NCBI GenBank assembly: GCA_038230335.1
Contig: JBBRNL010000006.1
Coordinates: 124,001 to 188,000, forward strand
Reading direction: 5' to 3'
Origin: JBBRDU01 sp038230335
GTDB taxonomy: Bacteria > Verrucomicrobiota > Verrucomicrobiia > Chthoniobacterales > UBA10450
DNA: 64,000 bases
Both the position numbers and the translations under genes were made by a program. Below the pieces are notes generated by a model. The model made no database searches. It had not been told where the DNA came from and saw only the letters and a program-made list of their open reading frames with translations. How positions within the stretch are numbered: position 1 is the first letter of the stretch; each line of letters starts with the position of its first letter. Positions 26,747-35,462 of the stretch are shown in pieces.

Positions 26747-27676
26747 CTACGCGGACCTGCGTCGGCGCAGCAGCGTCACGCCGCCCAAGGCAACGCCTAA
26801 GCCGATCAAGCCTACCGTGGCAGGCTCGGGAATGGCGGCTGGCGCAATGGCCAGACCATCGATCAGGTCGCCCATCTCCAAGCCAACGGCGGTAGCCTGA
26901 CCCGTGGTGAGATCGATCGTGTAGAAGCGAGAAACGCCCTCCGCGATATTCTGGAGCGTGGCGAAGCCGATGTTTTTCTGGGTGGCCTGATCAAAGTAAA
27001 TGTCGAACCCGGACAACTGCGACACGTCAATGCCGAGTAGTCCAATCGTCTGAAGAGTGCCGCCATTTGGACTGACTTGGAGGACGAGGGTGTTACGCAC
27101 CGAATCAATTCCGTAAAGCTGGGTGGTGGATGCGCCGACGAAGCTGTTGGTGTAGCCCGAAGAGATAACGTTCGGGTTTTGGCCAAAGAACAAATCACCC
27201 GCCTGGTAGCTCAAAGGGGTGTCAGTGGTGGCGACGCCGGTCGTGACGTCGACCCGAAGGTTCTGGTCGGCATTGCTCACGATACGGAGGCGATCGGCCA
27301 CCGGATTGAAGTCGAAGCCGAATCGGCTGCCGTTCAAGCTGGCGGAAAGGGTCGAGCGAAGCGTGGCCACGCCTGAGACGGGATCAATGGTGTAAACGCG
27401 CGCTGAGTTACCCGGGCCGGAGCCGGTCGCTACGCCATAGAGCAATCCATCGGCCGGGCGGAAGTCGATGCCAATAAGGTCATCATTAGCAGATAGACCC
27501 GAGATCTGATTGATCGCGAAATTGATATTTTGAGGGGTCGCCGTATCGAACGTGACCAGCCCGTTTGTGTTGGTTAGGCCATAAGCCGTGACGGCCTGAG
27601 CCTGACTTGCCCACCCTAATAGCGCCGCGGTGGCCAAGGCCAAAGCTGCGCCCCTTGAAGAAAGAAGTAACCGCAT
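26747..27676 (-). CDS. PEP-CTERM-anchored DUF4394 protein
   Basis: 309 residues from the ATG giving MRLLLSSRGAALALATAALL, a signal peptide ending near SQAQA. The body is a beta-propeller-like DUF4394 domain with repeats such as TAYGLTNTNGLVTFDTATP, NDDLIGIDFRPADGLLYGVA and RFGFDFNPVADRLRIVSNA. The C-terminus IPEPATVGLIGLGVALGG ending in LLRRRRS is a textbook PEP-CTERM sorting signal (PEP, hydrophobic helix, basic tail), so the protein should be exported and processed by an exosortase, likely encoded elsewhere. Role unknown; probably a surface or matrix protein. A 13-residue earlier start is possible but would weaken the signal peptide. Confidence 0.88.
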   Translation of the reverse strand: MRLLLSSRGAALALATAALLGWASQAQAVTAYGLTNTNGLVTFDTATPQNINFAINQISGLSANDDLIGIDFRPADGLLYGVATGSGPGNSARVYTIDPVSGVATLRSTLSASLNGSRFGFDFNPVADRLRIVSNADQNLRVDVTTGVATTDTPLSYQAGDLFFGQNPNVISSGYTNSFVGASTTQLYGIDSVRNTLVLQVSPNGGTLQTIGLLGIDVSQLSGFDIYFDQATQKNIGFATLQNIAEGVSRFYTIDLTTGQATAVGLEMGDLIDGLAIAPAAIPEPATVGLIGLGVALGGVTLLRRRRSA

Positions 27677-27819
27677 CCCGTTGTTTTCGCCGTCTGGGCT
27701 GCCCGAGTCAATCACAAATTCAGGTAATATCGGATATTTATGGAAAAAACATTCTGGTCGCGGCGCAAACAGCTATTTTCCAAGGATTTAGCGAAAACAG
27801 GCAAAACCGACGGGAAATG

Positions 27820-27893
27820 TGCGCCCGTGAAGATTCGAACTTCAAACCTTCTGATCCGTAGTCAGATGCTCTATCCAGTTGAGCTACGGGCGC
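27820..27893 (-). tRNA. tRNA-Arg (anticodon ACG)
   Basis: Reads 5' GCGCCCGTAGCTCAACTGGA on the minus strand. The acceptor arms GCGCCCG (27887-27893) and CGGGCGC (27821-27827) pair fully; the anticodon loop is CTACGGA between TCTGA and TCAGA stems, giving ACG; the T loop is TTCGAAT. The anticodon A34 should be converted to inosine to read CGU/CGC/CGA. The 3' CCA is not encoded (the next bases are A then CAT), so it must be added. Confidence 0.95.
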
Positions 27894-28211
27894 TGAAAGC
27901 AGCCTAATTTGCGGAGTAACGTCCAGGCGTCAAATTGATATCCTCGAGTCGGAGCGGAAAACGCCTTCCCACGATGGGGGGCAACGTCGATGCCAATTCC
28001 CACGTCCTTATTTCTATCCTGAAGATCTTGCTGTTTCGCAAGCGCTTACCCGTTTGAGGATTCTTTCCGCACTCTCCGTCTCTTAACGCGAGTCAGTCCG
28101 GGTGAGAAGGGGGGCCGATGATTCTGGCGCAATGGCACATTTCGTTTCCCGCAAGGCCAGCAGCCTGTGCATTATAGCTGCCAGCTTTCGGTCGCAGGCG
28201 TTTTTTACAAT
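27894..28211. other. Intergenic region without a recognised gene
   Basis: 318 bases between the tRNA and the DUF2339 gene. I see no credible coding frame: the open frames here are short and arginine/serine-rich. No terminator-like stem with a T run and no convincing promoter boxes were found. It presumably holds the tRNA promoter (reading leftward) and that of the DUF2339 gene (reading rightward). Confidence 0.5.
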
Positions 28212-31200
28212 ATGGAAGTGCTCGTAATATTCGGGTTGATCATCATCCTGGCGTGCCTCGTCTTGCCGGTCCTGGCCATGGCCAAAGCGACGGGGGCGCA
28301 GCGCTCGGTGAAAGAGCTGACGGCGAGGGTTGGGCGATTGGAAAAGCAGGGAGTCGCACCGGCGGATGAACGCGAAATGGATCGAGGAACGCGACGGGCA
28401 CATGCGGGAGAAGAGGTTGTCTTCCCAGGAAAGCTGACAGTTTCCCCTACAAAAGAGGTGCCGCGCGCGGCGTCGGTTCCGCCGCCACTACCCGCGCAGA
28501 CCGTCGCAGCTCCAGCGGCATCAAAAGCAGCCCTGTCTGCAGCCGTTCCGGCAGCGAGACCACCTGGCCCGGTTCGAACGACGCCTGCCATCAATTGGGA
28601 GCAGTTTATGGGTGCGAAACTCTTCGCCTGGATCGGCGGGCTCGCCTTGTTCCTGGGGGTCGCGTTTTTCGTCAAGTATTCGTTCGAGCACAACCTCATT
28701 CCGCCCGAAGTGCGTGTAGCCATCGGGTTCGTCGTCGGTCTAACCGTGCTCATCGGTGGGATCGCGCTCAAGCGAAAGGAAAACGTCGTCACATCGCAAA
28801 CCCTCTGTGCGACGGGAATATTAATTCTCTACGCTGTCACTTTTGCCTGTCGTTCCTATTACCATTTTTCCTTCTTCGGCCTGATCCCGACATTCCTGCT
28901 GATGACGCTGATTACGGCGACGGCATTCGTGATCGCCGTCCGCCTTGACGCCATGCTTGTGGCGATTCTCGGAATGGCGGGCGGCTTTTTGACACCGCTC
29001 CTTTTATCCACTGGGCAGGACAATCCTTTCGGTCTCTTTGGTTACATCGCGTTGCTCGATGTCGGACTGCTCACGGTGGCGCGGCGCAAAGACTGGCCGG
29101 CCCTGCCTGTTCTTGGCGCCCTTGGCACGGTCGTGATGCAGGTGGGTTGGATTGCGACTTTCTTCGTCCGCGAACACTACTTTGCCGGGACGAAGACATT
29201 TATTCCGATGGGAATTCTCCTCGGGTTCGAAGTTCTGTTCGCGGGAGCGCTGTTCCTGTCTGGCCGGACCGGCAAGACCGCGCGCTCTTTATTGGGATCG
29301 AGCATCGCGATGGGCGCCATTGCCGTGGTGTGGTCTTTCTTTTTTCTCGCGTCTCCAGCGGTCGCGCATCGGCCAGCCGTTCTGTTTGGTTATCTGTTTC
29401 TCGCGGACGTGGGGCTGCTCTCTCTTGTCTTTTTGAAAGACCGGAAACTGATCGCACTGTGCGGCGCGGCGGGCGTGGCGGCCTTTACGTTCCTTGCCTT
29501 GTGGACGGGGAACTACCTGACGACTGGCACGCTCAACATCGCGCTCGCGGCCTATCTGCTCTTTGCGGTTTTGCACACGGCACTACCGCTTGTTCTGCAA
29601 CGGGTCCGTCAAACTTTGCTCCCGTGGTGGAGTCACATCTTCCCGGCTTTGACCTTGCTCCTCGTGTTGATGCCCATCTTCAACTTGTCTGAAGTATCGG
29701 TTCTGGTTTGGCCGATGATTCTATGCGTCGATGTCCTTGCCATTCTGCTCGCAGTGACAACTGGCCTGCTGCTGCCCGTGCTCGTCGTTCTGCTCCTCAC
29801 GTTCGTAGTCGTGGGCGCCTGGATGTTACGCATCCCGATCACGCTGACCGGCTTGCCTTCGTCCTTGTCGTTGCTTGGAGGACTTGCGGTTTTCTTCCTC
29901 GCGGCGTCAGTCTGGGCATCTCGCAAACTTCTGGGCCGGGATCAGAAGCCCGGCGGGCAGGGGAGTCTGTTTGGTGACATCGGCGCTCCGATCAATTCGG
30001 CGGTGCAGATTCCCGCGCTCTCCGCCACGCTCCCATTTCTTCTGCTGATCATGGTGACCTTTCGTCTACCCGTGACGAATCCGTCATCGGTCTTCGGACT
30101 GGGATTGCTCCTGGTGATCCTGCTTCTGGGCATGACAAAGTTACTTTCACTCGATGCGCTTGCTGCCGTGGGCCTCGGGTCCGTCCTGGCTTTGGAACAC
30201 GCCTGGCATGGCCAGCATTTCAACCCCGAAAGTGCGGCGGGGCCGCTGCTCTGGTATCTCGCTTTCGCCATGGTGTTCACGATTTTCCCATTTCTTTTCT
30301 CGCGGCAATTCGCCGACCGGACGGTCGTTTGGGCGGTTTCCGCGCTCGCCGCGCCTTTGCATTTCTTCCTGATCTATGACGCCGTGCGCCGCAGTCATCC
30401 CAATGGGATGCTTGGACTGTTACCGGCCGTTCTGGCTCTGCCGTCGCTCCTTGAACTATTTGTCGTGAGCAAAAGGAGCGGCCCGGCAAATCCGGCGCGC
30501 CTGTCGCACATCGCCTTGTTCGGCGGGGCCGCTCTCTTTTTTATCACGCTGATTTTCCCGATTCAGTTTGATCGTCAATGGATCACCATCGGCTGGGCCC
30601 TCGAAGGCGCCGCTCTGTGCTGGCTATTTCGACGTGTGCCTCACGCGGGCCTGCGGTTGACAGGCGTTGGTTTGCTCGCGGTCGCTTTCGTGCGACTGGC
30701 CTTGAATCCCGCGGTGCTCGAATACCATGCGCGCTCGGCGACCCCGATTTTCAACTGGTACCTGTACGCCTATGGCGTCACGATCCTCAGTCTATTCGCG
30801 GCGACTCGTCTGCTCGCGCCACCGCGTCACCTCGTCCTCGGTCGCAATGTTCTCCCGCTGTTATACGCGCTCGCCACAATTCTCGCCTTTCTGTTGTTGA
30901 ACATCGAGATAGCCGATTACTTCAGCAGGCCGGACGCAGCTTCACTTACCTTCCAGTTCACGGGTAACTTCGCGCGCGATATGAGCTACAGCATTGCCTG
31001 GGCGATCTTCGCCCTGTTGCTTTTAATCATTGGGATCCGTAACCGCGCCAAGGCGGTTCGCTACGCGAGCATGGCTTTACTCGGTGTCACTATCCTAAAG
31101 CTTTTTCTGCACGACTTATCGCAGCTCGAGCAGTTATACCGCATCGCCGCGTTCATCATTGTTGCGATCATCGCGATGCTCGCCTCGTTTCTTTATCAGC

Positions 31201-31235
31201 GGTTTCTTAATGTGCCGGCGAAGGAGGCTCCCTGA
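28212..31235 (+). CDS. DUF2339 large multi-pass membrane protein
   Basis: About 1007 residues from the ATG at 28212. An N-terminal membrane helix (VLVIFGLIIILACLVLPVLA) is followed by a charged coiled-coil stretch (SVKELTARVGRLEKQG), a Pro/Ala-rich linker of about 80 residues, then INWEQFMGAKLFAWIGGLAL, the hallmark opening of DUF2339. From there roughly twenty or more membrane segments follow to the end. DUF2339 proteins have no established role; they are thought to be envelope transport or assembly proteins and are commonly next to DUF3999 genes, as here. The next gene overlaps its stop. Confidence 0.9.
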   Translation: MEVLVIFGLIIILACLVLPVLAMAKATGAQRSVKELTARVGRLEKQGVAPADEREMDRGTRRAHAGEEVVFPGKLTVSPTKEVPRAASVPPPLPAQTVAAPAASKAALSAAVPAARPPGPVRTTPAINWEQFMGAKLFAWIGGLALFLGVAFFVKYSFEHNLIPPEVRVAIGFVVGLTVLIGGIALKRKENVVTSQTLCATGILILYAVTFACRSYYHFSFFGLIPTFLLMTLITATAFVIAVRLDAMLVAILGMAGGFLTPLLLSTGQDNPFGLFGYIALLDVGLLTVARRKDWPALPVLGALGTVVMQVGWIATFFVREHYFAGTKTFIPMGILLGFEVLFAGALFLSGRTGKTARSLLGSSIAMGAIAVVWSFFFLASPAVAHRPAVLFGYLFLADVGLLSLVFLKDRKLIALCGAAGVAAFTFLALWTGNYLTTGTLNIALAAYLLFAVLHTALPLVLQRVRQTLLPWWSHIFPALTLLLVLMPIFNLSEVSVLVWPMILCVDVLAILLAVTTGLLLPVLVVLLLTFVVVGAWMLRIPITLTGLPSSLSLLGGLAVFFLAASVWASRKLLGRDQKPGGQGSLFGDIGAPINSAVQIPALSATLPFLLLIMVTFRLPVTNPSSVFGLGLLLVILLLGMTKLLSLDALAAVGLGSVLALEHAWHGQHFNPESAAGPLLWYLAFAMVFTIFPFLFSRQFADRTVVWAVSALAAPLHFFLIYDAVRRSHPNGMLGLLPAVLALPSLLELFVVSKRSGPANPARLSHIALFGGAALFFITLIFPIQFDRQWITIGWALEGAALCWLFRRVPHAGLRLTGVGLLAVAFVRLALNPAVLEYHARSATPIFNWYLYAYGVTILSLFAATRLLAPPRHLVLGRNVLPLLYALATILAFLLLNIEIADYFSRPDAASLTFQFTGNFARDMSYSIAWAIFALLLLIIGIRNRAKAVRYASMALLGVTILKLFLHDLSQLEQLYRIAAFIIVAIIAMLASFLYQRFLNVPAKEAP

Positions 31236-33223
31236 AAGAACGAAGCCGATATGGCAGGCGGCGTGTCATCGCCTCTCTGCTTTTGTGTTATCCCGTGATG
31301 GCGGCCGCCATCACCCCTAACGAATGGCGATTTCGTCAGGTCCTGGAGGTGTCACAGAGCGGGCTGACGCGCGTCAGCCTCCCGGCCGGAACATTGGACG
31401 CGGCGCGCCCAAGCCTGGAGGACCTGCGCATGATCGATCCGGACGGGCGGGAGGTGCCATATATAATAGACCGTCCGCTCCCGCAGCCCGAGTCCGCCCT
31501 GCGCCCGAAAGATTTTCGTGCCTCGATCGAAGGTCCCAACACGCGACTCAACATCGTCACCGGGACCCATTCCACGCTGCGCGCCGTTTCGCTGGAGATC
31601 GCGGGCCAAACCGAGTTCATCAAGCCCGCCCGCGTGGAGGGTTCGCACGACGGGCGGAACTGGCAACTACTGGCCGACCACGAACCCATTTTTCGAATGG
31701 CAGGCGGAGCGACCAAGCTACGAGTTTCGCTCCCGGACGGCGCCTGGGAGTTCCTGCGGTTAACCATCGGTGATACCCGCTCGCCGCCCATCCCGTTCAC
31801 AGGTGCCGAGCTTCACAACGGCGCCCTAGCCGCGCCGTCGGAGCCGATGACCGTAGCAATCAAGAGCCGCGATGAGAATCCGGGAGTCACCCGACTGGCC
31901 CTGAATCTCGGAGCCATGAATCTGACGCCGGCGATCATTCACATCGAAACAACGGATCCGTTGTTCGCCCGAACCGTCGCGGTGGCGGTTCCACAGATGA
32001 ACGGCGACGATCTGGCCGAGCAAACGCTGGCTAGCGCGATCATTTACAGGATGGATACGGGAGGAGGGAAAACAGAATCGCGGACTGACGTCGTCATCGA
32101 CCAGCAGGTGAACGCGCGCGAGTTGCTGTTGCTCATCGCGAACGGAGACAGTCCACCACTGGCCATCACCGGTATCCGTGCCGAGCGGCGCACGGTCAAT
32201 CTTGTGTTTTCCGTGCCGCGGCCCGGGCGCTACTTATTGCTCGCGGGCAACAGTCAGTGCCCTGTCCCGAATTATGATCTGACCACTTTGGCCCAGGATT
32301 TAAAAGCGTTGAAGAGCGTCGCGGTCGTCCCCTCGGCGATGACGGACAATCCCGAATACAAAGCCGCCGATTCGCTGGCGGCCGTGTCATTCACGGGGGC
32401 AAAGATCGATGTGCGCCCGTGGGCGTTCCGAAAGAGCGTCAAGGTCGGTCCTCCCGACACACAGCAGATCGACGTGGACCTCGATATTCTCGCGCGGGCG
32501 GCGCATGATTTACGCGACCTGAGATTGGTCTGCGACGATCGGCAGATTCCATTCCTTGTCGAAAAAACATCCATCTCACGGGCCATTCCGTTAGGCTTCA
32601 CTCCGGCCGACGACCCCAAAAAACCAAATGTCTCGCGCTGGTCTGTCAAGCTGGCTAAGGCAGGATGGCCGATCGCCAGGATTATTTGCTCAGCGAATCC
32701 GGGCGTTTTTCAGCGTGATTTCCGGCTCTCTGAAACAGTCAGCGATGGGCCGGGGGAAGATGAGCGCAGGATTCTTTCGGCGGTAACCTGGACGCAGACT
32801 CCCAACCAGAAAGTGCGCGATGTCGTCTTCGAACTCAATCCAGCCCCCGTGACCGACACATTGATGGTGGAGACGGACAACGGAGATAATCCACCGATTC
32901 AGTTGAGTAACTTCCGTGCCTATTACCCGGTGAGTCGAGTGGTTTTCAAATCTTCCGTTGGGACGGGTGCCCCGACCTGGTTGTATTACGGCAATCCCGA
33001 CGTCTCAGCTCCTCATTATGATATGACCCTGGTCGCCCGGGAGCTGTTACGCTCGGAACGATCAGCCGCCTCGACCGGTCCAGAGGAGAATCTCAAAGCG
33101 AGGGCCACCGTCAACGGGGATACGCTAACCGGTCCGAGCCGTTACATCTTCTGGGGAGTGCTCGCATTAGTCGTGGTGGGATTACTCCTGGTCGTGGCGC
33201 GGTTTGTTCCCAAGGCCGAATAG
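31232..33223 (+). CDS. DUF3999 exported protein, probable CTG start
   Basis: About 663 residues. Conventional starts (TTG at 31283, later ATG) would fall inside the hydrophobic core of an otherwise good signal peptide. In frame upstream is CTG at 31232, giving LKERSRYGRRRVIASLLLCY and then PVMAAAITPNEW: a basic n-region, hydrophobic core and AAA-type cleavage site. AAGGAGG at 31221-31227 is a strong ribosome site four bases before it, and the CTG overlaps the preceding TGA stop (CTGA). The mature protein has beta-rich domains (LEDLRMIDPDGREVPYIID, VEGSHDGRNWQLLADHEP) and a C-terminal membrane helix (YIFWGVLALVVVGLLLVVAR). Paired with DUF2339 as in other phyla; function unknown. Confidence 0.82.
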   Translation: MKERSRYGRRRVIASLLLCYPVMAAAITPNEWRFRQVLEVSQSGLTRVSLPAGTLDAARPSLEDLRMIDPDGREVPYIIDRPLPQPESALRPKDFRASIEGPNTRLNIVTGTHSTLRAVSLEIAGQTEFIKPARVEGSHDGRNWQLLADHEPIFRMAGGATKLRVSLPDGAWEFLRLTIGDTRSPPIPFTGAELHNGALAAPSEPMTVAIKSRDENPGVTRLALNLGAMNLTPAIIHIETTDPLFARTVAVAVPQMNGDDLAEQTLASAIIYRMDTGGGKTESRTDVVIDQQVNARELLLLIANGDSPPLAITGIRAERRTVNLVFSVPRPGRYLLLAGNSQCPVPNYDLTTLAQDLKALKSVAVVPSAMTDNPEYKAADSLAAVSFTGAKIDVRPWAFRKSVKVGPPDTQQIDVDLDILARAAHDLRDLRLVCDDRQIPFLVEKTSISRAIPLGFTPADDPKKPNVSRWSVKLAKAGWPIARIICSANPGVFQRDFRLSETVSDGPGEDERRILSAVTWTQTPNQKVRDVVFELNPAPVTDTLMVETDNGDNPPIQLSNFRAYYPVSRVVFKSSVGTGAPTWLYYGNPDVSAPHYDMTLVARELLRSERSAASTGPEENLKARATVNGDTLTGPSRYIFWGVLALVVVGLLLVVARFVPKAE

Positions 33224-33224
33224 T

Positions 33225-34367
33225 GTGACGATCTTTCTGGGCTGCGGTTTTGCGGCGAAGTATCGCGAAGGGGGCGGGAACTTTTCCGTGCCGCTGCAAT
33301 GGATGCTCGGGCTGCGAAGATTGAAGCTCGACACCATCTGGTTGGAAATCCTGCCCTCGACTGGTGATACAAGGGTGGACCGCGCCAATGTCGAAAACTT
33401 CCAGCGCCGCCTGCGCGAGCACGGCCTGGCCGGGCGTTACTGTCTGCTTTTGCAAAAGGAGGCCGGTGATGCTCATGACATCAAGGGAATGAACTGTTTC
33501 GGGATGTCGCGCCGCGCGCTCATGGAACGTCTGGGCGGGCCAAACATCCTGCTCAACCTCAGCTTCTCGATTCATCCGCCCTTTCTGCTCGAGTTCGAAC
33601 GCCGCCTCTTTTGTGACCTTGATCCAAGTGAAGTGTTCTATTGGATGACGAAACTGGAGATGGGCCAATCGTTTCACCACGAATTCTGGACGATCGGCTT
33701 GAACGTCCATGGGCGAAACTGCCGCCTGCCCAAATCGCCTTTGAAGTGGAACACCTTCTTCCCCCTGGCCGACACGCGACTGCTTCGTGCGCAACCGCGG
33801 CCGCGTTCCAACCGCTTTACGACCATCGGACAATGGTACTGGGGCGGAGCGGTGGAAGTGGAAGGGGAGTATCCCGATCTCTCAAAAAAGTTTGCCTTCG
33901 AACAATACCTCGACCTGCCGGCCCGGGCGCCGGAAGCGCGCTTTGAGTTGGCCATGAATATCAACCCGGACGATCCCGAGATGGAACGTCTGCGGCGACG
34001 CGGGTGGAGCGTGGCTGAGCCTCATCGTGTGGCTCGGACGCCGAAAGCGTATCGCCATTACCTGGCGCAGGCGCTCGGTGAGTTTACGGCGGTTAAAGGG
34101 GTGGATGTGCGGTGGAAGACTGGCTGGATGAGCGATCGAGCCGCTGCGTTCCTCGCCTTGGGCCGGCCCGTCATTACGGAAGACACCGGCGCGGGACGCT
34201 ATCTTCCACGCGAAAGCGGAATGTTTTTCGTGGAAAACACGGCGACAGCCGCAGCCGCGGTGCGGGAAATACTGCGGGATTGGGAGCGATATTCACGAAG
34301 CGCCCGGGCCTGTGCGGTGGAGCTGTTTGATTCAGCCAGCAATTTGCGCCGGATACTGAATCTTTAG
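33225..34367 (+). CDS. Glycosyltransferase-like protein (GT-B-like C-terminal domain)
   Basis: 380 residues from the GTG at 33225, two bases from the DUF3999 stop. The N-terminus (TIFLGCGFAAKYREGGGNFS) looks like a GT-B N-terminal domain; the C-terminal part FTAVKGVDVRWKTGWMSDRA, with GRPVITEDTGAGRYLP, is shared with the protein at 40363-41535 (TGWFSDRSACYLAAGRPVIT). That end resembles the donor-binding part of GT-B glycosyltransferases, where a strand-Gly-Arg-Pro-Val-Ile turn precedes the nucleotide. The donor and acceptor are not predictable. A TTG at 33204 would overlap the previous gene. Likely the third gene of the DUF2339 operon. Confidence 0.7.
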   Translation: MTIFLGCGFAAKYREGGGNFSVPLQWMLGLRRLKLDTIWLEILPSTGDTRVDRANVENFQRRLREHGLAGRYCLLLQKEAGDAHDIKGMNCFGMSRRALMERLGGPNILLNLSFSIHPPFLLEFERRLFCDLDPSEVFYWMTKLEMGQSFHHEFWTIGLNVHGRNCRLPKSPLKWNTFFPLADTRLLRAQPRPRSNRFTTIGQWYWGGAVEVEGEYPDLSKKFAFEQYLDLPARAPEARFELAMNINPDDPEMERLRRRGWSVAEPHRVARTPKAYRHYLAQALGEFTAVKGVDVRWKTGWMSDRAAAFLALGRPVITEDTGAGRYLPRESGMFFVENTATAAAAVREILRDWERYSRSARACAVELFDSASNLRRILNL

Positions 34368-34445
34368 TCTCGCCCAAGGATGTCCGAAAAAGTCGGGCGA
34401 TTCGCCATTGCAAAACTGTTTTGGGGTGTTAATCGTTCCCCCGTT

Positions 34446-34730
34446 ATGGCGGACCTGATGAAAACGGACGAGCTCAAAGCGAGGCTAAAAAAAATTCCTG
34501 AATGGGAACTGGAGAAGAAACACATCGAGCGGACCTTTGAGTTCGACGACTTTTCCGATTCCATTGATTTTGTAAACGCCGTCTCCGAGGTGGCGGAAGA
34601 GGAGGAGCATCATCCGGACATCGACATTCGGTATAACAAAGTCCGCCTCCTTCTATCCACGCACAGCAAGGGCGGGCTGACGGAACTCGACTTCGCTTTG
34701 GCTGAACGAATCGATACGATGGCCGAGTAG
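34446..34730 (+). CDS. 4a-hydroxytetrahydrobiopterin dehydratase (PCD/DCoH family)
   Basis: 94 residues. Signature EEEEHHPDIDIRYNKVRLLL with the catalytic HHPD pair, and the rest (WELEKKHIERTFEFDDFSDS, STHSKGGLTELDFALAERID) matches the PhhB/DCoH fold. It regenerates the pterin cofactor of aromatic amino-acid hydroxylases, or may act in other pterin recycling; no hydroxylase is in the window. Many bacteria keep this gene without a hydroxylase. I start at the ATG at 34446; the frame opens earlier but the extra 22 residues do not match the family. Confidence 0.9.
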   Translation: MADLMKTDELKARLKKIPEWELEKKHIERTFEFDDFSDSIDFVNAVSEVAEEEEHHPDIDIRYNKVRLLLSTHSKGGLTELDFALAERIDTMAE

Positions 34731-34735
34731 ATTTC

Positions 34736-34870
34736 GTGGAAGCCCCGTCGAACCGCCGGCACTGGATCGCGGCGGTCGCGGTATTGCTGCTCGTGCTGGC
34801 GGTGTGGAAATTCATCGACGTCCGGATGCAGCCGCCACCGCCGGCCGCGAAACACCTCGCGCCACGGTGA
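34736..34870 (+). CDS. Possible 44-residue single-pass membrane peptide
   Basis: From the GTG at 34736, five bases after the pterin dehydratase stop: VEAPSNRRHWIAAVAVLLLV, then LAVWKFIDVRMQPPPPAAKH and LAPR. It has a basic start, a clean hydrophobic helix of about 18 residues and a proline-rich end. No family is recognised. The spacing suggests translational coupling with the upstream gene. It could be a membrane-bound regulator or just an unused open frame. Confidence 0.5.
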   Translation: MEAPSNRRHWIAAVAVLLLVLAVWKFIDVRMQPPPPAAKHLAPR

Positions 34871-34900
34871 AAGTCTTTGCCGGTAATGCGCGATTGCGGC

Positions 34901-35338
34901 CTAAAGGTGATTTCCGATGGGCGATCGACCCTCGTCGGCGTCGATGAATCCGAACATGGTTTCGATCTCTGATCGACCGGCCATGCCCGCTTCTTTCTTA
35001 CGCCGTTTTAGCGTTTCGGAAACTTCGTCATTCCAACCACGTTTCCTCATGAACTCGTTCCAGACGTAAATTTCATCGTCGGAAGGCCGGCGTCCCGCTC
35101 CAAAACACCACTGCAAAACTTCGTCGTCGGTCCCGCCCTGTTTCGCTCGATCGACGAGATCGTTGTAGTCGACCCGCAGGAACTGAACACAGCTGCCGTC
35201 GAAACCTTTGCCCAGGTTTGCCTGATAATCCTCAGGTAATTCGCCTTTTGCCTCGGCGCGGATCTTGTCCAGCAGCCGCGCGAAATAAACAAACCCTCCG
35301 ACTTTAATAAAAGGACTGCGCAGGCCTAAGTTGCTCAT
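34901..35338 (-). CDS. DUF5069 protein
   Basis: 145 residues; one complete DUF5069 domain: it opens SNLGLRSPFIKVGGFVYFAR with LLDKIRAEAKGELPEDYQAN, the family's start, and has AGRRPSDDEIYVWNEFMRKR further on. Members are common in Verrucomicrobiota and Planctomycetota, are cytoplasmic, and have no established role. It is divergent from the PafA-like gene with about 125 bases between them; no link between the two is known. Confidence 0.85.
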   Translation of the reverse strand: MSNLGLRSPFIKVGGFVYFARLLDKIRAEAKGELPEDYQANLGKGFDGSCVQFLRVDYNDLVDRAKQGGTDDEVLQWCFGAGRRPSDDEIYVWNEFMRKRGWNDEVSETLKRRKKEAGMAGRSEIETMFGFIDADEGRSPIGNHL

Positions 35339-35462
35339 GCCGAGGGTAGTTTCTACTTTTTCCGGTGTTCTTACAAGAGCGATGCGGGGCTGGCTTCGTT
35401 CTATCCCTCCATCTCTCGATTGACCCTTGTTCGACGGGCGGCGCTGGCAGATTGTCGCAGGG

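Noticed and set aside
28083..28403. Minus-strand 106-codon frame between the tRNA and DUF2339
   Set aside because: Ser/Arg-rich and mostly antisense to the DUF2339 N-terminus; no support.
35339..35462. A Pup/UBact gene next to the PafA-like gene
   Set aside because: The short gap before the ligase and the one after it contain no small acidic frame ending in GE, GQ or similar.
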